Assembly (NCBI GenBank): GCA_963971425.1
Contig: OZ020519.1
Location: 9,316,028 to 9,380,027 of the forward strand
Direction of reading: 5' to 3'
Length of the DNA: 64,000 nt
DNA from: Bryoerythrophyllum caledonicum
Taxonomy: Eukaryota > Streptophyta > Bryopsida > Pottiales > Pottiaceae
In this document: positions 24,601 through 35,181 of the stretch, one piece after another
Numbering within the stretch: position 1 is the stretch's first letter
How the letters are laid out: each line of letters starts with the position of its first letter
Position numbers and translations under genes: made by a program
Notes under the pieces: model-generated
Told to the model about the DNA's origin: nothing
Databases searched by the model: none
Seen by the model: only the letters and a program-made list of their open reading frames with translations

Positions 24601-27600
24601 AGGTTCGATTCATTTTGGTGTTAAGATTGAGGGCGGCGATCGAGGCTCAGGCACCGATAAGGTTTCAAGAGAAGCCCGTGAACTGGAAGATGCGCTAGAA
24701 GAAACAAAGGTTCAGCTTTCGATCCTACTTGCAAACAGTACTCTCTTTGCATTTCATATATGTGAAGTCTAATATTCAAGAAGTCTGTCTGGATTTACAA
24801 GATTTCTTTTGCAGCTTCGCATGTATAGTTGACGGGTCATATAAGCACCCGATTATAGTTAGTAACATTTTATCTGTATTTTCACTTTCCCTTTCGTGTT
24901 AGCCTAAACAACTCTTTTGTGAGTTGTCTATGGAAAGTAAGCTAGAGTTATTTGTAAGGCTGCTACGTGGTTTGTTCCTTTTGCGGGTGCTGAGCCATGC
25001 AAGGGTTTGATTAGTAATTGCGGAACTAGTTGGGTCTTTTACTAAGCGGTTGAGGATATGCCTTTTTCCTTTCAGACGTTGGCATCGAGAAGACTGGATG
25101 AGCTACAAGATGCACTGCAAACGCAGTTGAGCCTGTCCCAGCGACTGCAACAAATGCAGGTTAGTGTCATTCCTTTGTCGATCAATTATACACTCTTCGT
25201 AGGCGTACCTTACCGCAGGCATGATTTGAAGTTGAGATTGACGGTGGCGAGCAAACTTTTATCCTGCTTTGGGACTTGACCACGTCATGTGATCTTTATG
25301 CTCATTCAAACTTCATGGCGATTAACTCGTTCTGGACTTCGTCATGATCACGACAGGATGCGCTGCTCGATGAACACAGAATCTTGGCATCCCGTCCTTA
25401 TTTAGCTCTCAACGATCAAGCTCAGTTCTTAAAGAGTGAGGTTGAACGGTATCGAGGCCTGGTGGACAAGCTTCAGGTATGTTTCTAAGTTGAATCATCT
25501 ATTATGATTTCTCTTGGCTAACATTTATTCTCTGACGGTATTTCAAACCACCAGATCAGCTTTTTGAATGGGATTACGAGCCGTAATGCTTGATGTGATG
25601 GTTGCAGAGTGAACGCGATGCAATGTCTCGGCGTGAGAAAGAGGTTCTGTTGAAGGCTGAGGCTGGTGAAGCAGCCCGCAGGGCAAGTGCTATTGCAGAT
25701 GCGAGAGCTGCAGAACTAGAAACCAAACTGCAAGAGTGCATGACAGATCGGGATACGTTGCAACTCAGATTAGAGGATGCCATTCAATCTTCAGGTACAT
25801 GCTCGACATTATTCTGCTTGGCTCTGAAATTGATTTTGTGTTACATCTTAGGTTGCCAATCATTACCATGGTGTCATGTGAGTTTGATTTACCGAAGTTG
25901 TGAAAACCACAGTATTAACTATTTTAAACAATGTCTTTTGAAACTTTTGCAGGAAGGAGGGATTCAGTACCTGAATTGCAGGTGATGATCTCCACTCTTC
26001 ACAAGGAGATGGGCATGATGCAAACACAACTGAACAAGTTTAAGGAAGCAGCTTGCGAGGTTCATTCCCTCAGAGCAGAGATCCACACTCTGGCTGGAAT
26101 CCTTGAAAGAAAGGTATGGATTAAATTACAAATCGGGATGCAAATGTGACATCGATAGAGATCTGACATTATGCACCCAGAAGCATGGTGATGTATTTGA
26201 TTGTTTTGTCTTAATTACTCATGTTTCAAGAAGTTTCTTTCTTGTTTTGGTGACAGGCTTTATCTGAAGTAGCCTGGCCTTTGTCCACACATTTTGTCGT
26301 TGTGTTTGTTTTTAAATGTTTGTACTGTTTGGCAGACACAGGAATGCACACACCTTTCAGCTCAATATGTTGCCCAAGTTGCTGAGTTGACATCTTTGAA
26401 ATCCGAGGTATGGGATTGAGTATTGGAGATTGTGGAACTACGTCTCATCTAGATGTGTTTGGTGTTTTGTTTGACTATACTTGTCTGCAAGCGCATGGAT
26501 ACTTCATGTCATCTGGAGGGATTAAGGTCTGGACTGCTTTCATGTGTGTTGCACGAGTGCCTTTAAATTGTTCACTTCTACGCAGGTGGAAAGTTTACGA
26601 CAAAGTGATCAAGAACTGCAGCTCATTCTGGACATGTACGAGAGAGAGTCGACTGCTCCAAGGTTTGTGAGATGACCTTTGTTGTGAAGCTGCATTGATG
26701 TTGGTATCATGTTAAAGTTTTGACTCCATCCTCGTTTCCCACTTGTTGGTGCAAATTTTCATGTTAACGTAGGTGCTCCAAGAATGCAGAAGATCTGTGG
26801 GGTGCTACTAATTATTTTCGGTGGATGTGCAGGAGTGTGCTGGAGTTGCAGCAAGATCATTGCAGAACACTGGTACAAGTTGATCGCTTGAAAGGAGCAC
26901 TTGATGAGCATAGCTTAGAACTTCGGGTGAAGGCTGCCAATGAGGCCGAGGCTGCATGTCAACAAAGACTTGCAGCTGCTGAATCTGAAATTGCTGAACA
27001 TCGACAGAGGCTTGACGATTCAGAAAGGTTTGGTTCCAACCTTTCAATTTAAGTTACTATTGTCCATCCTTTTTGTTTATATCCCTGATTGATGTTCACA
27101 CTCGATGTTATTGCATTCATCCTGTTAAATGGCTACCGTTATTTGTTTTCTTTTGATAAGAGAAGCCTGTTCAATTTTCAACAATTGTGCGAATAGCTAC
27201 CAGAAATATGTGTTAGCCTGAAGTGTCTCCGTTTTGTTAATTTTAATACCTAAAGGTCCTTGACTATTTTACACCAAAAACACTTCAAGATTGCATATTC
27301 TTGTGTAAAGAGAGATGAAGGAAAAGGAAGTTTCATACCAAGCTTTGGCCGCAGGGATTGGAAGTTTCAGTGTTTGGAGGGAAGAGAAAGGTCTCTTTTT
27401 GATAATCACAACGACAATAATATTATTTATTTGAATGAAAATTCTAAATGCTTAAGGAAGCTTGTAGCAAAGTGTTGGAGGTAGTTGGAGTTGAGTAAAT
27501 TTTACTTAGAATAGCATAATTTATTATTTATATATTCCCACAAATCTTTGAACCTTCTATTATGTTGCAATTTCATAAAAAGATTCAGAAATCCATGATC

Positions 27601-29904
27601 AAAATCTAGATCATAGGAATCGGCCTGAAATAGAAAAAGCCCCTCACGGGGCAAATGGCCCTTTAGGGATTAAGGCTACCAAAATTGGTTGTGGTTTTTA
27701 GGAATCTTAAATTGGCTGTATTCTTCTTGAGCTATCTATGGCTGTCCTCTAAACTGGGTATACCTCTTTCAATTCAAGGAGCTGTATATCATCTTTATTC
27801 ATACTTTTACCATGAGATAGTCATTGGCACAAATGTGCATGTAGCTTCATACTTATTCACGGGAATATGCTAAATTATTTGAGTACTATTCCTGCAGGGT
27901 GGTCATGGAACTCAGGGAGACCTTGAAGTCTAAGAGTGAAGAAGGAGACGCGTATATTACTGAAATAGAGGTTCGTTTGCATCAGTATCCTTGACTTTCT
28001 TGTTCCCCTGCACGTATATTTTGAGGATGCTCACATCTTAAGTCGTATGATTGGTTGAGGAGCTGATTTGCATATAATTCAAATGGTTTAGAAGCTCACC
28101 TCCGTGGGTTTTTTGATTGGCAGACTATTGGGCAGGCGTATGAAGAGATGCAAACACAAAATTCAAGGCTAATTCAACAGATTACTGAACGTGATGATTA
28201 CAATACTCAGGTAACTTGCGGTAGCCATTCTTCATTTTAAGTTTTTGAACGGGCTTTGAACTTTTTAAAATACTTAAATTTTTAGCTAGATGTTGAAATG
28301 TTTGATTTAAGATGTGATTTACGTCTGTTGAAGAGTCCAAACATGGAGTGTATCTGATGCGGGGTGTGGCAGATTGTTCTATACAGATCTATCTTGTGAA
28401 ATTTGAAATCTTGTGAAAATGGCTCTGAGTTGAGAATTATGTTTGTGAACAATATCATTGCTCATATTTTTATTCTTTATGACCTTCAGCTGGTGGCGGA
28501 AAGCTTGAAAGCTAAACAACTGCAAGCTTCCCTTCTGGCAGAGAAGCAAGTTCTTGCTAGCCGTGTGCAACATTCTAATGCTACTGCTGACCATCACAAG
28601 CAGCGTGTCAGCCGATTAGAAGATCAGGTACGATATCTCATGGTGTATGTTACAGTCATATCTTGTGCCGGTTCCGTCTTGGGGAAGTGGATTTTTGAAT
28701 CACAAGTGGATTGTTGTGCTAGCAGATACTACTGGTCTGTTTGCTATGCATCCCTAGTTATCATAGAATCTCATTATTGTTGCGTCTAAAGAACTTCTAG
28801 AATACGTGTCAGTCATATAATGTACTCTTGTTAATATCTTGCGAGAAAAACACTATCAACGTTGGCTCTGAACCATAATGGCCACAATGTGATGACCAGC
28901 ACGCTGTTATGTCATGACTGGGATATCATCGTGCAGGCTAGGTCATACATAGAGCAAACAGGCAAGATTATGGACGATGGCAGGCAACATGCATTATCCT
29001 TGGAGACTTTGAAACGGAAGACAGTTGAAACCGAGAGGGAGCTTCTCTCTACGAAGACAGCACTAGAAGCTGCAAATAGAAGGATTGAAGATCGTGGTCA
29101 CGAACTTGCTGAGGCTCAACAGCGGCTTGACAAAGAAAGGTATGGTCAATACTTCATACTTATCTATCTTTCAATGTATCGGTGGTATCTTCACTTTGTT
29201 ACCAAGAGCGTGGTTATTCAGTAACATCATTTGTCGGATTTTATTCACGGAGATCAAGAAATGCAACATACATGCTTGTTTGTGGGTATATTATTAAGAG
29301 GTCTTTTGCCGTTGTCGAGGTCCCTGTGGAATAAATTTTAGAGTTGTCGGACAGTCAAATTGATTCTATTGGAATCTGTGTGGTGATCGCATTGTGGTTC
29401 AGTCCGCCATCCTGTTGTCATTACTTGTTCCCTTCTGAGCAGTAAGGTTTTTTGTGGCGTAGATTTGAGAAACGCAGGGTTCAGGATGAGCTGGAGGCAC
29501 TTAACAGTAAGTTGACTCGGCTACGATCTCATCAAGAAGGGGGTCCTGGAATAGAACGGCTTCAGGAGGAGATAAAGGAGTATAAGGCTATTCTGAAGTG
29601 CAGCGTCTGCCATGATCGTCCCAAAGAAGTAAGAATGCCTTTCCTATGGACGGGGGATGACTTTTTTGTTTACTGTGTGCCAAAATTATATTTCAAGTCT
29701 TCATGGAACTCATTCTTTGAGCTTGTTAGACTTGTTGATAAGCTAACCTGAGATTAAAAATCATGGTTGCAGGTGGTCATCACAAAGTGTTTTCATTTGT
29801 TTTGCGGCCCATGTATCCAGAGGAACTTGGAGCTCAGGCATCGAAAATGTCCCGGTTGTGGGATTCCATTTGGCCAGAGCGATGTGCGAAACGTCTACAT
29901 TTAG
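21632..29904 (+). CDS. HUB1: E3 ubiquitin ligase HUB1 (Bre1-type, histone H2B monoubiquitination), 19 exons
   Basis: The joined exons give 887 residues, close to Arabidopsis HUB1 (878 as I recall). HUB proteins act in the nucleus with an E2 to monoubiquitinate histone H2B, affecting transcription elongation. The N-terminus MGSTEEPDRKRRHL and internal phrases such as RLLEKGATESS and LILDMYEREST resemble HUB1 more than HUB2. Residues from about 40 to 830 are predicted coiled coil (Glu/Lys/Leu-rich heptads). The C-terminal RING is C3HC4: C835, C838, C850, H852, C855, C858, C870, C873, with spacing C-x2-C-x11-C-x-H-x2-C-x2-C-x11-C-x2-C. It ends DVRNVYI. All exon joins keep frame with GT-AG introns. 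The start is the first in-frame ATG. The gene appears intact. Confidence 0.95.
21632..29904 (+). other. HUB1: HUB1 exon map
   Basis: Coding exons, read from splice sites and frame: 1) 21632-21742; 2) 22469-22630; 3) 22944-23031; 4) 23350-23576; 5) 23863-24049; 6) 24501-24709; 7) 25076-25159; 8) 25357-25476; 9) 25608-25794; 10) 25953-26113; 11) 26336-26407; 12) 26586-26662; 13) 26833-27027; 14) 27898-27970; 15) 28124-28210; 16) 28490-28627; 17) 28937-29139; 18) 29478-29628; 19) 29773-29904 (stop TAG). Total 2664 nt. The weakest join is the start of exon 5: the acceptor CTAG at 23861-23862 is needed because an upstream candidate CAG leads into an in-frame TAG. Introns run from about 110 to 870 bp; intron 13 is the longest because of an inserted element. 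The RING is split between exons 18 and 19. Confidence 0.88.
27243..27673 (-). mobile_element. TTAA-flanked MITE copy inside HUB1 intron 13 (431 bp)
   Basis: Begins TTAA then TACCTAAAGGTCC and ends GGCCCTTTAGGGA then TTAA, matching the ends of the family seen at six other sites. It is shorter than the roughly 932-bp members and shares its left interior (ACACCAAAAACACTTCAA) with the 280-bp copy at 51957. It lies wholly within the intron and leaves both splice sites intact. No coding capacity. Confidence 0.75.
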
Positions 29905-30352
29905 TAAGTTGCCATGCCTCATTTTTTACGTCCTGCTTTTTTGAGCAGATTTGTACACGCTAATAAGTTAGATTGAATTTGGAAGAAACACCTGAATTTG
30001 TTACTAGGCCTAGTTGAACCCATTCTGCACTCGCTTTCAACAGGCATGTACAGTTGTAGCACTGTAGTCATAGAGATGACTCCTTTTTTTTAGGTTCTTT
30101 GCTAATGTTGTTATTTCTCCTTGGAATCACAAAGACTTGTTAGTCTGCGGTCCTTGCTGGTCACTGCTCTCCTGCTTCACCCGACTTTTTTACTTTCTCA
30201 CGGTGTGCTTGGATGGAGATAGAAGCGATATAGAGACATGTGCCGTGTTAAAAAACCAGAAGTAGTGAACTACATTTTCTACTGGTGGTTTCTTTTATGA
30301 TATTGACGGAATTTACACCAAACGCAGATGGAAATGGCCCTCACTCACAAGG
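29905..30352 (+). other. HUB1 3' flank
   Basis: Probable 3' UTR and downstream spacer. No poly(A) signal could be placed confidently and no other gene is visible. Confidence 0.5.
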
Positions 30353-30937
30353 TAATTTGATAAGGAAGTACACTAAAATTTATGTTTAGTGTAGTGGTAC
30401 AAATAGTGTACTTACCGTAGTACACTATTTGTAAAGAAGTTGACAATTGGTGTCAGTTGCCAATGTCATTAATGTAACCCTCCCTCAAATCCCAATAAAA
30501 CCCCAATCATTCCAGCCCATGCTTCTTCTCATTTGCAACTTTCAAATGGCCATATGTCATTCAAATTTGTCTGAATTGGGCATATGAGATGTTTTTTGGC
30601 ATCTAAATTTTCTGTAGATGCCAAAAAACACCTCATATGCCTAATTAGGACAAAAATTGAGTGAGTTATGGCGATTTGAAAGTTGCTGATGAGATACTAT
30701 GATAGCCCTCGACTTCTGGACCTTTTTCTTCACTTGTACTATTGATACACTAATTGTGCACAAGTGAAAGAAATAATTTTATTATTTTTACCAAAATTGA
30801 CAAATAGTGTAGTAGTTGGCATTTAGTGTACGGTTATGTCACTACACTAAATGCCTCATTTGCAATTGGTGTATGGGTTCACATTTAGTGTATACTACAC
30901 TAACCATAAATTTTAGTGTAGTTGTATCCTAATTTTT
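30353..30937. mobile_element. Palindromic foldback MITE
   Basis: The two ends are inverted copies: TACACTAAAATTTATG near 30370 and CATAAATTTTAGTGTAG near 30906. Further inward, blocks pair again: GCAACTTTCAAATGGCCAT near 30535 with ATGGCGATTTGAAAGTTGC near 30669. The centre is a near-perfect hairpin with arms about 30584-30612 and 30618-30648 (GATGTTTTTTGGCATCTA and its complement). The whole element can fold on itself. The TTTAGTGTAG motif recurs in subterminal repeats. No ORF. A related but distinct palindrome is at 36044-36266. Confidence 0.8.
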
Positions 30938-30945
30938 GGGGGAAG

Positions 30946-31060
30946 TAGTTTAATATGACTAATTTTTGTCCGGTGGGCATTGATTGAGTCATGGAATGAA
31001 TAGACACTCTATTTATGTTGGCCTCCACTCGAGATTGGAGTTCTTCTTTGTATATTAACC
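30946..31060 (-). repeat. Dispersed copy of the array-unit arm
   Basis: Read on the minus strand, this matches unit bases about 1140-1290: AAGAAGAACTCCA, then CATAAATAGAGTGTCTATTC, CATTCCA, and ACTACTTCCCCC. It abuts the foldback element. Confidence 0.65.
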
Positions 31061-31152
31061 ACAAAATTGCATAATGAGATTTCTATACCTCCTTTTCATG
31101 TACACATAAATCACTTTATAAAAAATGTTTTAAAGTTTAAAATGCCGAGGAC

Positions 31153-31218
31153 TTTTGGAAGTGAAGAATAGGGTTCAAAGTAGGATTTTTGGAGGTGAAG
31201 AATAGGGTTCAAAGTAAG
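31153..31218. repeat. Two tandem copies of a ~35-bp unit
   Basis: The phrase GGTGAAGAATAGGGTTCAAA and neighbouring bases occur twice in a row just before the TTAA element. Confidence 0.75.
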
Positions 31219-31502
31219 TTTAACCCCGAAAGGACCACGACCACTTTTGCTTTAAAACCAGTCCAAAACTGCCACTGCCAAAAAGAGACATGAAAATCAC
31301 ATTTTAAAGTGAATTTTGGATTTTCAACCATAAGATCTTAAAATAGACTACTACATAAACATGCCATGAAATTTTGGTAGCAATCCACTACAGGGATTGA
31401 TAGATTTTAGTGTTTAAAGTCAAAACAATGGTTCATTTTCTTCCCTGCGTTGAGTAGATCAACAGACTTTGACTTCACTTTGTATCAAATTTTTGCATTG
31501 TA

Positions 31503-32449
31503 TAGTAGGGTAACATTCAAATTGGCGTTTGGGCAATTCCAGGGATGGTGTCCCACACTGCTGCCAACTTTGACGCCCTCCACAGGGCTGAAAAATTGTT
31601 CTTTTATCCTGAAATTTTGGGAACAGCATCACCTCTATGTTAAAAACATGCATACCAAATTTCAAGTCCAGAGGACTTATAAAACAAAAGATATTAAAAA
31701 TTAACCACCATGGGGTAGCTGTGAGAAAAGTTTCTCAACTGCCAACTTTGACACCATCCCAAGGATTGAGGAAATTTTTTTTGCCCATGGAATTTTTGGA
31801 GTGAGAACACCTTTATGTTGATTACATGTATGGAAATTTTCAAGTCCAAAAAATGCACAAAAAAAATCACATCCCAAATCTACCAACATGTGTAATTGTG
31901 AGAAAAAAAGGGAAAAACCATTTTACTACTTCCAACTTTGACACCCTCCCTAGGATTGAGGGTTTGTTATTTCAACATGAAATTTTTGACACATGGTAAA
32001 CTTTATGTTGATAACATGTGGGAAAATTTTCAAGGCCAAAAAATGTATTCAAAAAAAGATATTCAAAATCTACTAACATGGGGGTTAGTTGTGAGAAAAG
32101 TTTCACAGCTGCCCACTTTGACACCCTCCCAAGAATTCAAAAAAATTTATTTGTCCATGAAATTTTGGGTATGAAGTCACCTTCACGTCAAATACAAGTG
32201 TGGAAAATTTCAAAATCCAAAAGATTTACACAAAAAAACATATACCAAGTCTACCAACATGTATTGTTGTGACAAACAAAGGGGAAAGTTTACCACTACT
32301 TCCAACTTCAACACCCTTCCTAGGATTGAGTTTTTGTTGATACATAATGAAATTTTGGCCACAAGATCATCTCTTTATTGGTAACATATGAGATAGATTT
32401 CAAAGCCAAAAGATGTATATACAAAAAAAATTTATTCCATATCTACCAA
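31503..32449 (+). repeat. Left 947-bp TIR made of five ~185-bp modules
   Basis: The motif AACTTTGACACCCTCCC, with variants, recurs at 31566, 31744, 31934, 32114 and 32304, spacings of 178, 190, 180 and 190 bp. Each is followed by similar text: AGGATTGAG, ATGAAATTTT, a GTTGATAACATG-type stretch, TTTTCAA-CCAAAA, and ATCTACCAACATG. The inner edge ends in the last ATCTACCAA; the transposase stop codon lies inside it. Short open frames inside the modules are not genes. Confidence 0.9.
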
Positions 32450-33480
32450 CGTGTATGTCCTCCATTAGCATCAATCACCGCCTGTAACCTTGAGGGCATA
32501 GAATGACATAGTTGAAGGAGCTTTGTACCACTAACCAAATTCCACTCTTTTTCAAGAACTACCTTCATCACTTCTAAGTTTCTAGGGCATTCTTTGCCAT
32601 GTTGCACAACATCTTTTAGCATCCTCCAGACATTCTCGATTGGATTGAGATCGGGAGAGTTTGCAGGCCAATTGAGCTTTTCGAGTTGGTGGGTTTCTCT
32701 CCATTCTTCACATGTTTTGCTACGATGAACAGGTGCACCATCTTCCATTAGCACTTCTTTTGGAAGTCTACTCAAGAAATAAATCAATTCGCCATCGTAG
32801 ACCACTTCAACAAAATCTTTAGCAGAACGTTGAGTTTTTGGCATAAAGACAAGTTGTGACTTTTGTCCTCCAGCAAATGCACCCCAAATCATCAAAGATG
32901 TCCATCCACTTTTAAAAGTAGGAACTATACAACTTGATGAATAACGCTCATATGCACTTCTCCAAACATGAATTTGCCGAGAACTTTTTCCAATCTCAAA
33001 AGTAGATTCATCTGTCCAAACAATACGCTCCCACTCTTTTGGACTCCATCCATGGTACTTTTGAGCAAAAGCTAACCGTTGAGACATGTGATGGGATGTC
33101 AAGAAAGGTTTTTTGACTGCAATTCGACTAAAAATACCACTTTTATGTAATACCCTTTTAATAGTACGTCTACACACTTGAGTACGGCACATATTAGTAA
33201 TCTCTGAGACCGAGGAACGACGATGAGTTTTTGCATAACGCACAATATTATTCACATCTCTCTCACTAAGTTTTTTAGCGTGACTTCCACCGCAAGGTTT
33301 GCGCTTATAAGTTCCATCTTCTTTAAACGTTTTTACTAACCTCTGAACTATTCTAACAGAAACTCCAGTAATGGCTGTAATTTGAACTCTTGTATTTCCT
33401 CCCTCACTCAAACCTATAATGCGAGCACGGATTTCATCTGAAATTGCCATTATAGACAATTTTTTATGATGTTGATACAA
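32443..33480 (-). CDS. Tc1-type DD34E transposase
   Basis: 345 residues in one exon, a normal Tc1 length. It cuts the element at its TIRs and inserts it at TA. Residues about 10-60 form a first helix-turn-helix (paired-like: ISDEIRARIIGLSEGG, then ITGVSVRIVQRLV), and about 70-125 a second. The DDE catalytic residues are D157 (WTDES), D247 (MEDGAPVH) and E282 (SPDLNPIENVW), with 34 residues between the last two: DD34E, the Tc1 type, unlike the DD39D of typical plant mariner elements. An internal methionine at residue 11 (MAISDEIRAR) is the more likely true start. No stops or missing catalytic residues. The last residues (GGHTRW) and the stop reach into the left TIR. Horizontal entry from animals or fungi is possible. 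Confidence 0.93.
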   Translation of the reverse strand: MYQHHKKLSIMAISDEIRARIIGLSEGGNTRVQITAITGVSVRIVQRLVKTFKEDGTYKRKPCGGSHAKKLSERDVNNIVRYAKTHRRSSVSEITNMCRTQVCRRTIKRVLHKSGIFSRIAVKKPFLTSHHMSQRLAFAQKYHGWSPKEWERIVWTDESTFEIGKSSRQIHVWRSAYERYSSSCIVPTFKSGWTSLMIWGAFAGGQKSQLVFMPKTQRSAKDFVEVVYDGELIYFLSRLPKEVLMEDGAPVHRSKTCEEWRETHQLEKLNWPANSPDLNPIENVWRMLKDVVQHGKECPRNLEVMKVVLEKEWNLVSGTKLLQLCHSMPSRLQAVIDANGGHTRW

Positions 33481-34234
33481 TACTAAATGTTCTTCAATAA
33501 GTAATCAATATAACACTCAACCTATGGCAATTGGATTATATAATTCAGTAAACACAAAGGACTCAGCTTATGGCATGTGCACTAAATAAATCAATCAACA
33601 ACATAACACTCACATTGGCATGTGCATTAGGTGATAACCATAGCATGTGCATTAGATGATAACCATGGCATGTGCATCAATTGAGTGAACCAAAAAATAC
33701 TCTTGGACATACTCATGCCACATGTGATTCGTCAACACTCAGTAAACTAGTCAACAACACTCAAAAAAAATAAAAAATATCCACTCAATAAATCAGCCCA
33801 TATGTGATATGCCCACTCAATGGATCAGCCCATATGTGATTTGTCTACTCAATCAGTCAACAACACTCAGCCCATATCTAATATGTCCACTCAATACCAT
33901 CTCAACATTCACTCTCAATACCATCTCAACATTCACTCTATTACAAATCACATGACAAAATACACACAACATTTCCTTTACATAGTGCTCAACAGATATT
34001 TGGAGGAGAAAACTCGTCATACGTGCATAATGCACACCAAACCTTATGACAAGTGGGTTCTTCTACACAAAACAACTCTGCAATTCTACATGTAGATTTC
34101 ATTGATCTTTTCAAGATGCATTTATGTTTGGTAGCTCAGTCACATGAATAAAATCAATGAAGAGTACGAGGTGTCAAAGATAATTTGACATTCTCAATAT
34201 GCCCCTTCAATATAGTTTCTCATTGTTACAAACA
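33481..34234. other. Internal spacer of the Tc1 element
   Basis: AT-rich, non-coding. It contains short irregular repeats: GGCATGTGCAT around 33570-33680, and CCCATATGTGAT with CCACTCAAT around 33780-33930. Possibly the transposase promoter region, since the gene starts at its left edge. Confidence 0.55.
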
Positions 34235-35181
34235 TTGGTAGATATGGAATAAATTTTTTTTGTATATACATCTTTTGGCTTTGAAATCTATCTCATATGT
34301 TACCAATAAAGAGATGATCTTGTGGCCAAAATTTCATTATGTATCAACAAAAACTCAATCCTAGGAAGGGTGTTGAAGTTGGAAGTAGTGGTAAACTTTC
34401 CCCTTTGTTTGTCACAACAATACATGTTGGTAGACTTGGTATATGTTTTTTTGTGTAAATCTTTTGGATTTTGAAATTTTCCACACTTGTATTTGACGTG
34501 AAGGTGACTTCATACCCAAAATTTCATGGACAAATAAATTTTTTTGAATTCTTGGGAGGGTGTCAAAGTGGGCAGCTGTGAAACTTTTCTCACAACTAAC
34601 CCCCATGTTAGTAGATTTTGAATATCTTTTTTTGAATACATTTTTTGGCCTTGAAAATTTTCCCACATGTTATCAACATAAAGGTTACCATGTGTCAAAA
34701 ATTTCATGTTGAAATAACAAACCCTCAATCCTAGGGAGGGTGTCAAAGTTGGAAGTAGTAAAATGGTTTTTCCCTTTTTTTCTCACAATTACACATGTTG
34801 GTAGATTTGGGATGTGATTTTTTTTGTGCATTTTTTGGACTTGAAAATTTCCACACATGTAATCAACATAAAGGTGTTCTCACTCCAAAAATTCCATGGG
34901 CAAAAAAAATTTCCTCAATCCTTGGGATGGTGTCAAAGTTGGCGGTTGAGAAACTTTTCTCACAGCTACCCCATGGTGGTTAATTTTTAATATCTTTTGC
35001 TTTATAAGTCCTCTGGACTTGAAATTTGGTATGCATGTTTTTAACATAGAGGTGATGCTGTTCCCAAAATTTCAGGATAAAAGAACAATTTTTCAGCCCT
35101 GTGGAGGGCGTCAAAGTTGGCAGCAGTGTGGGACACCATCCCTGGAATTGCCCAAACGCCAATTTGAATGTCACCCTATTG
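34235..35181 (-). repeat. Right 947-bp TIR of the Tc1 element
   Basis: Reverse complement of 31503-32449, with only a handful of differences seen by eye (the outermost bases, one in a CTCAACCGCC segment near 34944, and one near 34687). It carries the same five modules in mirror order. Confidence 0.93.

Larger units (their letters stand above)
31503..35181 (-). mobile_element. Complete Tc1/mariner transposon with 947-bp terminal inverted repeats
   Basis: Flanked by a TA dinucleotide on each side (31501-31502 and 35182-35183), the Tc1/mariner target duplication. The ends read TAGTAGGGTAACATTC and, in reverse, CAATAGGGTGACATTC, pointing to an ancestral CA(G/A)TAGGGT. TIRs are 31503-32449 and 34235-35181, both 947 bp and nearly identical by eye. 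Between them lie one intact transposase on the minus strand and a 750-bp AT-rich spacer. Tc1-type elements usually have much shorter TIRs. Arm similarity and the intact ORF suggest recent movement. Confidence 0.93.

Noticed and set aside
31938-34746. Short proteins of 62-84 codons in both arms of the Tc1 element
   Set aside because: They are the same non-coding TIR modules read in mirror; no start context or domain.
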